This document shows, piece after piece, positions 20,626 to 30,374 of a stretch of DNA of 64,000 bases (within the stretch, counting starts at the first letter, position 1; every line of letters starts with the position of its first letter). The stretch is taken from the NCBI GenBank assembly GCA_047967505.1, contig CM106538.1; one strand, given 5' to 3'. The DNA comes from Dipteris shenzhenensis (lineage: Eukaryota; Polypodiophyta; Polypodiopsida; Gleicheniales). The position numbers and the translations under genes are program-made. Under the pieces are notes generated by a model. It saw nothing but the letters and a program-made list of their open reading frames with translations, was not told where the DNA came from and ran no database searches.

Positions 20626-22230
20626 GTGACACTGCGTACACTGTATGGTGCCCGTGCAAACCAACCGTACAGCTTCCGTCATCCGTACAGCTCCGTGATG
20701 ATTCCGTACGGATTTCGTCGTACAGGCCGTACTTTGTGCAATTGTCTTATCCTTGCAGGTGAATCTTGCAGGTTTTCCTTTCCAGGTTCTCTTTTAAGAG
20801 ACTTTGGGGCTTTTGAGTTTTTTGCAGGCACATTGCATTTTGTGGAGTGCCTTTGTGCAATTTTTTATCAGACATTGCAAACAGATTGTAGTTTGTCCAA
20901 AATTTTAGGGCTTTTGCAAGCAAAGTGCAATTTGGCAACATTTGGAACTTTTGGTCGATTTGCCCTCTTTCAGTTGCAATTTCTTGCAGGAATTTGGGGC
21001 TTTTGCATTTTGGATGCAATTTGACAGTGGACAAATTATTTGAGAGCTTTGCAAGCAGTTTTGGACTCAGTTTGAGTCACATTGCAGACATTTGCGACTT
21101 CTTGCGAATAGATTTTGCAGATTTTGGGCATTTGCAGAGCATTTTGGTGCATTTTAAGCCTTTGAAGGCTGTGACAACAATTGTCATTTTGGGCAGGTTT
21201 TTGAATACTTTTGTTGTGAATTTTACATCCCAGAAAGGGATTTCACTTGTCTAGTTTGCTGCATTTTTGAGTTGTCTGGCACATATGGCTCATAAATCCC
21301 AATGAGATCTTTGGAGTCCTCACAGAGGAGGATAAGTTGGATGGCACCAACTACTCCTTGTCGCGCTTTATGGTGCGCAACATTATGTCAATGGAGATGA
21401 GACAAGGCCAGAAACTGTGGCTACACATGTCACTTCTACAGGTGGAGGTAGGTGTAGAGGTCAAGGTCCAGGACAAGTGGTAGGAGCAACAACTGTTGCT
21501 ACTTTGGTGGCTCCCACAGTTGAACAGAAAAGGTGGGTTTCACGGGATGCACAAGCTCTTTTAGTCATTTCTCTTTCTGTCAAGAGGTTTATCATTCCTC
21601 ACATTCGGTCATGCAAGACCTCAAAGGCAGCTTGGGACATTTTAAAGAGCATGTTTGCTGCAAGAAATGATGCCCGAGTCTCATTCCTGAAGAGAAAGCT
21701 ATCTCATACACACATGGATGAGGGTGATTCCATGAATGCTCACCTCACCAAACTTCAGGATTTGAGGGAACAATTGCTAAATATAGATGAGATCATTCCG
21801 GATTCATAGACGATTACCACCACTCTAAATTCTCTTCTTGAGTCCTATCTCGGTTTTCATACCTCGCTGAATTTGTCATTGAGGGGGGGTAGCAATCCTC
21901 TTTCTTTTCACGAGTTGGTAGGACTCTTGTTGCAAGAAGAGCAAATAGGAAAAAACATGGCCACTCAGCCCAAACATCAGCATAAAGCTGATTCCGGACA
22001 GCCCTCTCATAAGGCTAAAGGTGATGCAGAGAAGCCAAAGAGGAAGGGCATTTGTCATTACTGCAAGAAGCCGGGTCACTACATTGGTGATGTGCAAGAA
22101 GCGAATAGCAAAGGAGAAGAAAAGGGATTCGGGTTTGGCTGTCTCAGATGCATCAGCTCCTAATGCACATGAAGGAGGGGATGTTACAGCCAACTTTGTG
22201 GAAGAGTACATGCACTATTGGATTTGGGGA
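20626..22230 (+). mobile_element. Ty1/copia relic Copia-A (leader or LTR plus gag)
   Basis: 20626-21290 is a gene-free TTGCAG/TTTTGCA-rich stretch starting with clustered CCGTACAG motifs, fitting an LTR and leader. Gag follows from about 21300 to 22220. No protease, integrase or RT follows, as the copy is cut short before LINE-1. No second LTR was found. Confidence 0.7.
21300..22220 (+). pseudogene. Copia Gag (UBN2-type) with zinc knuckle, frameshifted
   Basis: Starts with VLTEEDKLDGTNYSL (about 21325-21365), shifts frame, then runs open 21417-21809 with AQALLVISLSVKRFIIPHIR and TSKAAWDILKSMFAARNDAR, the UBN2/retrotran_gag pattern of plant copia elements. A stop at 21807-21809 is followed by LHTSLNLSLRGGSNPLSFHE-like sequence and the knuckle CHYCKKPGHYIGD(V/C) at about 22054-22095, where a 1-2 base frame change splits the last Cys. 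It forms the element capsid when intact. Confidence 0.82.
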
Positions 22231-22629
22231 GGATGTATGCTCTCATTATCTACAATGGTCTCAACCGATGGCCCTCCTCAAGTGGTTTCACGTGTTTTCC
22301 ACGCGGGGGGGGGAGGGGGGGTTTGCAAGGGGGCTCTAGACATCATGGGATCCCCTGCCTTCGCTTCTCATATCACTGATTTCGTTGTTGCACCACCTCC
22401 TCTAGGAGCAAATCACACGTACCTTTTCTTTCGTATCTCTACTCCCCGTCTCGCACACACACCACTGATCACTCATACCAGTTGTCACCACATACACTTT
22501 GACCACATACACTTTGACCACAATCTTTCACCTATCTACTCTGCTCAACTCTATACACTGGTCACATATATCGATTTCATACCCCTTCTAAAGGACCATG
22601 TAGCTCTTATCACTCACTCACTCCACGAG
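22231..22629. other. Junction between Copia-A and LINE-1
   Basis: Contains a G-run (22305-22321) and an exact short duplication of CCACATACACTTTGA (about 22498-22525). Open frames here are chance or remnants. Nothing identified. Confidence 0.5.
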
Positions 22630-22639
22630 GTTGGGCTTC

Positions 22640-23240
22640 ATGCCTTTCCATACACTACTTGCTCCACTCGTCCACCACCTCTTGGAGCCGTCCCCTGTAA
22701 TCGTCAGTACCATGATGAGTGTAAGGCTCACTGTCAACCCAGATTCGGGACAAAACATAATCTCTGAGTTGTCTCCAAAAAGCACGTCTGCGGGCTGGAT
22801 CCGTGGGACCATACACATTGAGAACACCAATTGCTGTGCTCTCAATCTGAAGAATAACATAGCATGCCCTGCTCTCCACTAGAGTACCCTCTTGGGTGAT
22901 CTCTGGGGCCCACCTGGCTGAAACTGAAATGCAAAGCCCTCCCCTCGTACCATCCGTTAGGCTCCAATATGTCCGGCTCTATCCTTTGAGTAAGGATTTG
23001 CATCTGTCAATCCCGTCCTGGGAGAGCTTATGCTCCTGGATAAGCACAATGTCTGGAGGGGACCCTGAGGAAATAAACCGAAGGGAGTCCCTGAGCAACT
23101 GCAATTTGGGAACTCCCGATCTATGACCATCTGCATCTGAGATAAATCTACGGCCGTTCAGTCCTCTCACATTCTTGGGCCGTTCAGTCCTCTCACATTC
23201 CAAGAAATGATGGACAGCCTAGACATCGGATGGAAGTGAG
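22640..23240 (-). pseudogene. LINE-1 ORF2 endonuclease (EEP) fragment
   Basis: The start reads MSRLSIISWNVRGLNG, the standard first strand of L1 endonucleases with catalytic Asn. A 26-bp tandem duplication (23152-23203) throws the frame off at once. The reading then resumes in a second frame with NVRGLNGRRFISDA and PPDIVLIQEHKLSQDG (catalytic Glu), then in another with AIGVLNVYGPTDPARRRAFW. The domain breaks off near 22640. Confidence 0.82.
23152..23203. repeat. 26-bp tandem duplication in LINE-1 ORF2
   Basis: GGCCGTTCAGTCCTCTCACA begins at 23152 and again at 23178. It repeats the codons for the NVRGLNG motif and shifts the frame. Confidence 0.92.
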
Positions 23241-24062
23241 GGGATGCCAGTGGCAGCGGCATAAATGTCTCTCTCTGACGGCGCAATCCAAAGTCGTTGA
23301 TCAAGCTCCAAATCTGCCCCAACTCATGTAAAATGGCTCCGTCCAAGGGAATAATACTTTGGCGCGGACTGAGGAGCTGAAAGTCAAACCAACCAGCACT
23401 CCTGGGCAAATCAAAGTCTCCCTGAACCTCAAAGAACAGAAACAGAAAGGCCCTGCCACCAAAGCCAGGTCGAAGAGTCCTAGGGCAAGAATGAATCTGC
23501 GAGCCGACAATACGGTGAACCGATGAAAACTGAGTCATGCTCAAAAGCTGTCTAGCAATCTCGTTGTCAAGTAGCTCAGCTGACCAGCTTTCGCTCCCCC
23601 GAGAACGAAAGCTGCATGCGGAGAAACGAAGAATGTGCCCCTCTCTGGATAGAGTAACAGATCCCAAGTACTCCTCTATCTCCTCTGACCGTCGACAAAA
23701 TACCGGGAGAAGTTCCAATCTAGTGAGGGAGTCTGTGGAAACCCCTCGAGCCAAAAAGGACCAAAACTCAACGGGCAGATCTCTGTCAACCATCATGGGG
23801 TCAGGTCTAGGAGTCAGAAGAACTGAAAAGGGCTGAGCCGTCCTAACTCTGCACTTGGAATAGGCGAGAGGGAGAGGAAGAATCTGCGACGAGGTGCCTG
23901 TAAGCATGGGTGACTGAAAATCTCGCTCGATCTCATCCGCTAGGATCTCCCAACCCTCATGCCTGTCTGGGTACTGAGCGAAATCTGTGACCGCACTCGC
24001 AAAAGATCTGGATAGACCAGGAGTGAAAAGCTGCGAGGACGAGGATGTACTGGGAGGGGTGT

Positions 24063-25466
24063 CTAAGAGGACGCTCCACATAGCAACAAAAGAAGGTACT
24101 GTGCGACGGGGAAGAGAAAGAGGTCTCGAGGGAACCTCATACAGGCGCATGAGATCGTGGGACGCAGGCTCTGACTCTGACCTGTGTTGTGAAATACCTC
24201 CCTCTCAATGGACTGCTGGGAAGAGAGATCCATCGCCGTAACTGCAGCCTGAGCAGTCTCCTGCTGGATAATTGTCTCAGAAACCAATATCTGAACCTCC
24301 GAGGTAGAAGTGTCAAGAGTCATCAAATCCTCAGCTACTGTCTCCTGCACAGTGTGAGGACTTGCCTGCGGATGGTCCTCTGCATCTCCCCTTTCCGGGG
24401 TCTCCTGCACGTGTGTCTCAACTCCGTGAGCTACCATCTCCTGCACAGTGTCAAGACCTGCCTGCAGATGGTCGTCTCTATCTCCCCTTTCCGGGGTCTC
24501 CTGCACATGTGTCTCAACTCTCTGCCATCTGTGAGCTCGTACCTGGGGCTGCTCGTACTGCTGACTCTCCCTCTGTCTCCGTCTCCTCCGAGCTCTCCAT
24601 GAAAGCTGTTCCACTGGAGGCACCTCCACGTCCTCTGAGTTCACTGGAGGCTCCCCCACAGGAGTCTCCTCTCGCTCTGCTGAATGAGTCGAAGCAGGCT
24701 CAGAGACCCCTGGAGGCTGAGTTGTAGGTTTTGGGTCACTCGTAGGATGAGATGTATCCGGAGTCTCTGATCGAGGCCGACGATTGGGGCAATCCCTAAT
24801 AAAGTGACCTCTCTTCCGACAGAAAAGACACTGATCAGGAAGACCCTCGTACAAAACCCTCTGCTGCATCTGGACCCCATCTCCGGTGGAGTACGAAATC
24901 AAAGTAGGCAAAGGTCGAGGAGGGGGGAACTCTGAAGTGAGTCTAACCCTCGTAACACCTGTACTAGTAAGTGGCTGAGCATAGGAAAGTCTAGCACCTG
25001 AAGGGATGACTGTACCTGCCACACTAGCCATATGCTCCACAGCTCTGCGACAAGAGCTGACCTCATCAGGAAGTCCAGGGAAAAGCATCCAAAAGGAGAC
25101 CTGTCGTGGTCCCGGGGAAGTAGAACTGAAGTGCTTCTGCCAAGGCCACAAATGGATGACTCTGCTCTGAAACTGAATCGGTGAGCTCATAAGTACTCTT
25201 TGAGCCTGCTCTGTAGACTGAAGGCCAAAAGAAAGGTACCCTCTGCCAAGCAATCGAAAAGCCGTGACTGAGACACCCAATAAGGCCATGCTGGTGTACA
25301 CCCAATCACGTAACTGTTGGCCTCTACCGGGTAGAAAGCCAATGATGTGTATCGAACGAAAACCCTCCTCTGCTACCTCAATCATCTGCACAATGTCGGG
25401 AGAAAAAGAAACTGTGACTTCAATCTCCTCAGGTTCGGCGACGGGAGTGGCATTAGTGTCCTCCAT
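24063..25466 (-). CDS. LINE-1 ORF1 protein, intact 467-codon frame
   Basis: Starts at an ATG (MEDTNATPVAEPEE...) and is open for 467 codons. The N-terminal half is a DUF4283-like nucleic-acid-binding domain with GRGYLSFGL and FQSRVIHLWPWQKHF, followed by PGLPDEV. A CX2CX4HX4C knuckle, CLFCRKRGHFIRDC, lies at about 24794-24835. The C-terminal half is Pro/Glu/Thr rich and contains two copies of an ETHVQETPERGD unit. ORF1 binds LINE RNA. It is the longest intact TE frame in the window. Confidence 0.83.
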   Translation of the reverse strand: MEDTNATPVAEPEEIEVTVSFSPDIVQMIEVAEEGFRSIHIIGFLPGRGQQLRDWVYTSMALLGVSVTAFRLLGRGYLSFGLQSTEQAQRVLMSSPIQFQSRVIHLWPWQKHFSSTSPGPRQVSFWMLFPGLPDEVSSCRRAVEHMASVAGTVIPSGARLSYAQPLTSTGVTRVRLTSEFPPPRPLPTLISYSTGDGVQMQQRVLYEGLPDQCLFCRKRGHFIRDCPNRRPRSETPDTSHPTSDPKPTTQPPGVSEPASTHSAEREETPVGEPPVNSEDVEVPPVEQLSWRARRRRRQRESQQYEQPQVRAHRWQRVETHVQETPERGDRDDHLQAGLDTVQEMVAHGVETHVQETPERGDAEDHPQASPHTVQETVAEDLMTLDTSTSEVQILVSETIIQQETAQAAVTAMDLSSQQSIEREVFHNTGQSQSLRPTISCACMRFPRDLFLFPVAQYLLLLLCGASS

Positions 25467-25545
25467 TGTCTCAGCTTACGCTGTCCTGAGGGGAGGAGCT
25501 ACCTCTGCTGAAAATACCCACCAAGAACTCGCAACCAACCACAAG

Positions 25546-26060
25546 TAAATCCCCAAAAAACCTGTATAATGAATGCTCCGATCTTCAGCCTGCGTGGGAT
25601 GCAAACAGGTCGCTCAATGCTGAAGCAGACAGCTCCGCCAATGCTTGGAAACAGCCCAGGATCTCAGCTCCCCAGAACACAAGTCGAACAGTCCCGGAGA
25701 GGGCCCTGAAACAGCCCAACCTGAAGCAAGGGACGGGCGGGCAATCAGCAAGGGAGGGGGCCTGAAAGGCGGCCTGGTGCGGTCAGACAGCAGGCTGAAG
25801 GGGAGGCGCGACGCGCGACCAAACAGCAGGCTGAAGGGGGGGCGCGACGCACGGGCAGACAGGCTGAAGCGGGGGGGCGACTTGAGTAAGACGCTGCCAA
25901 GGGGGCCTGCGTGGCCAAGGCAGCAGGGCGCTGCCAAGGGGGCGTGCGCGGCCAAGGCAGCTGGGCGTGGCCAAGGGAGCGAAGCGCTGCCAAGGGGGCT
26001 GGGTGATGGCGACGGGCGGTGGCGGGCAGCTGCAGACGGGAGCTCCTCCAATGTTAGAGC
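25546..26060 (+). repeat. GC-rich block with two sets of short repeats
   Basis: A sharp island of G+C in AT-rich DNA. About 25780-25880 repeats AGCAGGCTGAAGGGGRGGCGCGACGC units; about 25888-26010 repeats CGCTGCCAAGGGGGC / GGCCAAGGCAGC units. A plus-strand frame crosses it and runs without a stop into the gag of gypsy C (to 26208), so it may be the leader of that element or a separate repeat beside it. Confidence 0.6.
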
Positions 26061-27357
26061 ACATAATTCGAGAAAAGAGAGTAAGATAAGTAGAAAAGCT
26101 TTCTCATTTCAAAATTTCGATGGAAAGAAAGAAGCATGCACTGTCTTGTCTTGGATCAGTCAGCTAGATGATTATTTTTCAGGGGAGAAATTCTATGAAA
26201 AAGATTAGATTAAATGTGCCGCAAATCATTTAGTAGAGAGTGCTGCACTTTGGTGTAACATCACTAAGCATAGTAAAAGGCGACCAAAATCTTGGAAGTC
26301 CTTTCAAAAGCTCATCAAGAGAGATTTCCTTCCCTCACATTTCAAAGCAAAAGCCAGACAACATTGGGATACTTTCAGGCAATTCGATAAGGAAACGATC
26401 TCCACATACACTGATAGGTTTTGGCAGATGTTGATCCAATTTCAGTCCTTGGAGAAAGTTAATGAGCAAGATCAACGCAGGAAGTATGTGGCAGGTCTAA
26501 AGTCTAAGTTGAAAGCCGAGATTAACATGTTTCATCCTCGCTCACTGAACTCTGCGATTTCTCTTGCAATGAATTGTGAGAGGAAGAATGGGATCCCAAA
26601 AGAAGGGAAAGATTTGGAATGGCATGTACCCTTCCATAAGAAAAAGAGATTTAATAAAAAGCCCTTCTTTAAGTCTAAAAATGGTTTTGTTCCACAGAAG
26701 ACAGATTCTTCTTTGAAGCTGAACGGTGGAAATTTTCCAAAGAAAGAAATAAGGTGTTTCAAGTGCAACAAGGTGGGACACATAGCCACTGAGTGTCCCG
26801 AAAGAAAGAAGACCCCGACGGCGAAAGTGCACATGATCGACGACGAAGCAGCCAAGCAAGAGGGAGGTAAGTATAATTGTCATGCTGTTCTAAAAATGAA
26901 AGGTTTCATTAATGGCAAAGAGGTTGTTATCCTGCATGACGATGGTAGTACACATGATTTCATTTCGGAAAGAGCCTTAGCAAAGCTAAACCTAGAGTCT
27001 TTCCCATCTAAGTATAAGGTCAAAGCTGCTTTTACCAAAACAAAGTATAATTGCACTAGAGAAGTCAAGAATCTTGAAATCTCAATCAAACCCTACAAGG
27101 ATATTCGAGACTTTCTAGTGGCACCCTTACAGGGAGTGGACATCATCTTAGGAATGCCATGGAGGCATCAATATAATCCCAAGATAGATTACGATTCACA
27201 TCAGATGTGGATTGAGAAGGACAAACAAGAAATATGTCTGAAAAGCTCAATGAAGCCTGAGATCAGTCCTTTACTCAACTACACACAAGCCAAAAGAGCA
27301 ATCAGAAAACGTGAGAAGACATATCTAATTTTGGTGAATACGGTAACGGCTACTTAG
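26061..27357 (+). pseudogene. Gag-protease of gypsy C
   Basis: FSFQNFDGKKEACTVLSWIS and LDDYFSGEKFYEKD open the capsid domain, cut by TAG at 26206-26208. Other frames follow (AALWCNITKH...), then 26428-27357 is open for 309 codons: YVAGLKSKLKAEINMF, the zinc knuckle CFKCNKVGHIATEC (26758-26799), then the protease strand VVILHDDGSTHDFIS (about 26923-26967) and VDIILGMPWRHQYNP (about 27139-27183). The triad reads D-D-G where D-S/T-G is expected. The stop is at 27355-27357. Confidence 0.83.
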
Positions 27358-27429
27358 CCAAACACTAAACCTACACACCAAAAGTTTCTTTCTCAAATTT
27401 TTGATTGTTTCTTAGAGATTTGCCGCTTG

Positions 27430-28100
27430 GACATACCATATTCTCGACGTGAAGGAAATCCTACCGGGCAATACTCCACCTTGCAAAGCTCCTGATAGAG
27501 TCAATCAGCTAGAACAAAATGAAATTCAAAAGCAAGTGGAGGAACTGATAGAGAGAGGATTGATAAGACCCAGCAATTCTCCTTATGGAGCACTTGTCTT
27601 ATTAGTCAAAAAGAAAAATGGAACTTATTGAATGTGCATAGACTATCGTGCACTAAACAAAATCACAGTGAAGAACAAATATCCAATCCCTAGGATTGAT
27701 GATCTTTTGGACAAATTGAAAGCGGCCAAGGTCATCAAGTTCGTATGGTAGAAGAGGATATATATAAGACTGCCTTTAGAACTCAAACGGGACATTATGA
27801 GTTCCTAGTTATGTCTTTTGGGCTGACTAATGCTCCAGCTACTTTTAGTAGAATGATGAACCGAATCTTTCTTAAACACCAAGATTGTGTGGTAGTATTT
27901 TTCGATGATATTCTAGTGTTTAGCAAAGACATTGAGGAGCATAAGGAACATCTAAAGCTAGTTTTTTCACTCTTGAAAGAAAATCAATTTTACATAAATC
28001 CTGAAAAGAGTAGTTTCTTTCGAGATCAGATAGAGTATTTGGGTCACATAGTATCCGCTGATGGGATTTGAGTAGATCCAAAGAAGATCGAGTGCATAGT
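27430..28100 (+). pseudogene. Reverse transcriptase of gypsy C, motif A deleted
   Basis: 27449-27631 gives RVNQLEQNEIQKQ and IRPSNSPYGALVLLVKKKNG, then a TGA at 27629-27631, [15 protein letters not shown] and [12 protein letters not shown]. At about 27730 the codons for the block before HQV (normally FSKIDLRSGY, with the first catalytic Asp) are missing and the frame shifts. It resumes with [35 protein letters not shown] and the FFDDILVFS box (about 27898-27924). A TGA at 28069-28071 follows. Confidence 0.87.
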
Positions 28101-28863
28101 CACATGGCCTAAACCCCGAGATATACATGAACTAAGATCATTCTTGGGATTGTGTAGCTTTTATAGAAAGTTTGTCAAGAATTTTGCATACATTGCACAT
28201 CCATTGACAGACCTTCTTAGAAAATCTAAACATTTCTTATGGACAGAGCGTCAAGATAAATCTTTTACAGCTTTGAAAGAAGCTCTCACACAAGCTCCTG
28301 TGTTGCAACTACCCGATTTCTCTAGACCATTCTTTGTAGTTGTAACCGATGCTAGTGGATATGGAATTGGAGCTGTACTTATGCAAGATGGACATCCAAT
28401 AGCATATGAGAGTCGAAAATTAAAACCAGCGGAATGCAATTATAGCACATATGATAAAGAATTAACCGCTGTTGTGCATGCCTTACGAATGTGGAAACAT
28501 TATTTGATGGGATCTGAGTTTCTTATCAAAACCGATCAGCAAAGTATTAAGCATTTGTTGACTCAGTCACTAATATCCGATAGGCACATCAAATGGGCAT
28601 CATTCTTACAGAGTTTTCAGCCCATGATTCAGTATCAACTTGGAAAAGAGAATGTAGTTGCTGATGCTTTTAGCAGAAAGCCAAGTATTAATCACATCAT
28701 TGTTGTAGAGACCCAGTCTTTCGAAGGTATGAAGAATTCTTATCAAGAGGATTCAGACTTTTTCGATATACGGAACAAATTGAATAATAACTGGAATCCT
28801 ATGTTGGACTATTCATGCAATGATGGATACCTCTTTTATCAAAAGAAATTATGCATCACTTGA
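28072..28863 (+). pseudogene. RNase H domain of gypsy C
   Basis: [15 protein letters not shown] leads into 28144-28863, open for 239 codons: [87 protein letters not shown], then the DAFSRKPS end. All the usual acidic residues are visible. Ends in TGA at 28861-28863. Confidence 0.88.
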
Positions 28864-28881
28864 TCCTGTAGACAAATTGTA

Positions 28882-29056
28882 ATGGAGGAAATGCACCAAC
28901 CAACATATATGGGACATAGGGGAGTGACTGCCACATTACAAGTGATAGCGAGGGAATTTCATTGGCCTACTACAAGAAAAGATGTGGCTAAGGTTATAGC
29001 CAAATGCATCACTTGCCAGAAGATCAAGAGTTACAAAGGAAAGACCATAGGATTGC
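28882..29056 (+). pseudogene. Integrase zinc domain of gypsy C, cut off
   Basis: MEEMHQPTYMGHRGVTATL, EFHWPTTRKDV and CITCQKIKSYKG form the HHCC zinc domain. The reading is cut at the junction GATTGCTGGACATTATTATT, and what follows is repeat sequence, not the DDE core. Confidence 0.82.
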
Positions 29057-30374
29057 TGGACATTATTATTTTAGTCAAGTGCGACGATGGCAAAGTACTC
29101 CATAGGAGCGCATCGAACGCGACAGGGGTCCTAGTGGATACTTTGTGTGGTTAGTTGGGGATGCCTGACTAGCTTGTGTTTTGCCATGCTAGATGGTCGG
29201 TATTGTGGGTGATTCCATGTTAATACTGATGTCGCTAGTGCTATTGGTGTTGTGCTTGATTATTGTGCTTTGAGCGCGGTTATGTTGGGATCGGTTGATT
29301 CGGTGATTGAACCAATCAATTGTTAATAACTAATGGCGAGGATTGGAGTTAGTGCGAGGGTACCGATCGAGGTGTCGCACAGCGCATTATATATGACCAT
29401 GGGCCAATTTTGTATTTGCTTCATTATTGCAAGTTTGAGCTATATATTTTGTAGTGGACATAATTCATTTTTGGGCCCTAAGATGGCTATGTAAAGCAAA
29501 TCCCTCATTTTGCAAGAAAGGGATAATTTTGGCTCCTTGGTACTTTTATGAAATATCATAAATACTCTAGATGAGGAAGCATGAGCCACTCATCTAGGGA
29601 AGGAAGATTGTACCCAGTCTGCTGTCGTTTTCGTGGTGTGATTGTACTCTTCTTCTCCAATTGATTAAGTGGTGAATTTGTTTACGGAAATTATATTTCT
29701 GATATATCTTGCTTTGGATATTATTATTTTAGTGAAGTCGACTATGACAAAGTACTCCATAGGAGCGTACCGGACGCAACGAGGGTCCAAGTGGATACTT
29801 TGTGTGGTTAGTTGGGGACGCTTGACTAGCTTGTGTTTTGCCATGCTAGATGGTCGGTATTGTGAGTGATTCCATGCTAATACTGATGTCGCTAGTGTTA
29901 TTGGTGTTGTGCTTGATTATTGTGCTTTGAGCGCGGTTATGTTGGGATCGGTTGATTCGGTGATTCGTTCAATCGATTGTTAATAACTAATGTAATTGGC
30001 GGCTTGAGTACAGGTGATGGAACTCATAGCGAGGATTGGAGTTAGTGCGAGGGTACTGATCGAGGTGTCGCACAGCGCATTATATATGGCCATGGGCCAA
30101 TTTTGTATTTGCTTTATTATTGCAAGTTTGAGCAATATATTTTGTAGTGGACATAATTCATTTTTGGGCCCTAAGATGGCTATGTAAAGCAAATCCCTCA
30201 TTTTAGAAGAGAGGGATAATTTTGGCTCCTTGGTGCTTTTATGAAATATCATACATACTCTAGATGAGGAAGCGTGAGCCACCCATATAGGGAGGGGAAT
30301 TTGTACCCAATCTGCTGTCGTTTTTGTGGTGTGATTGTGCTCTTCTTCTCCAATTGATTAAGTGGTGAATTTGT
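29056..30374. repeat. Direct repeat pair, 626 and 663 bp
   Basis: 29056-29681 and 29712-30374 both run from TTGGAYATTATTATTTTAGT to TTGATTAAGTGGTGAATTTGT, separated by 30 bp. They match closely throughout. The second copy carries about 36 extra bases (near 29991-30027) at the point where the first reads AACTAATGGCGAGG. Copy 1 starts exactly where the gypsy C integrase breaks off. No ORF. They could be LTRs of an unknown element with almost no interior, or a tandem duplication. Confidence 0.9.

Larger units (their letters stand above)
22630..25545 (-). mobile_element. LINE-1: L1-type non-LTR retrotransposon, 5' half
   Basis: Minus-strand ORF1 (25466-24063) is followed by the start of ORF2 with the endonuclease domain (about 23240-22640). 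The RT and 3' end are missing at the left, so this is a 3'-truncated copy, unlike the usual 5' truncation of LINEs. It may belong with LINE-2/3, which keep only the 3' half, but no overlap is present in the window to prove it. Confidence 0.8.
26061..29056 (+). mobile_element. Ty3/gypsy element C, truncated in integrase
   Basis: Gag, protease, RT and RNase H in order, then the zinc domain of integrase, which stops abruptly where a 626-bp direct repeat starts (29056). No LTRs were recognised. The coding part is among the best kept of the gypsy relics here (309- and 239-codon open stretches), but has stops and a deletion in RT. Confidence 0.86.

Noticed and set aside
22021-22767. 248-codon plus-strand frame after Copia-A zinc knuckle
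   Set aside because: It starts in gag in a shifted frame and runs through a G-run and into antisense LINE-1 sequence; no domain.
25614-26064. Pro/Ala/Ser-rich minus-strand frames in the GC-rich block
   Set aside because: Shadows of a GC-rich repeat; open frames are expected in such composition.
29056-30374. LTR pair of gypsy C
   Set aside because: Both copies lie at the same side of the element, 30 bp apart, with no TG/CA ends, PBS or PPT.
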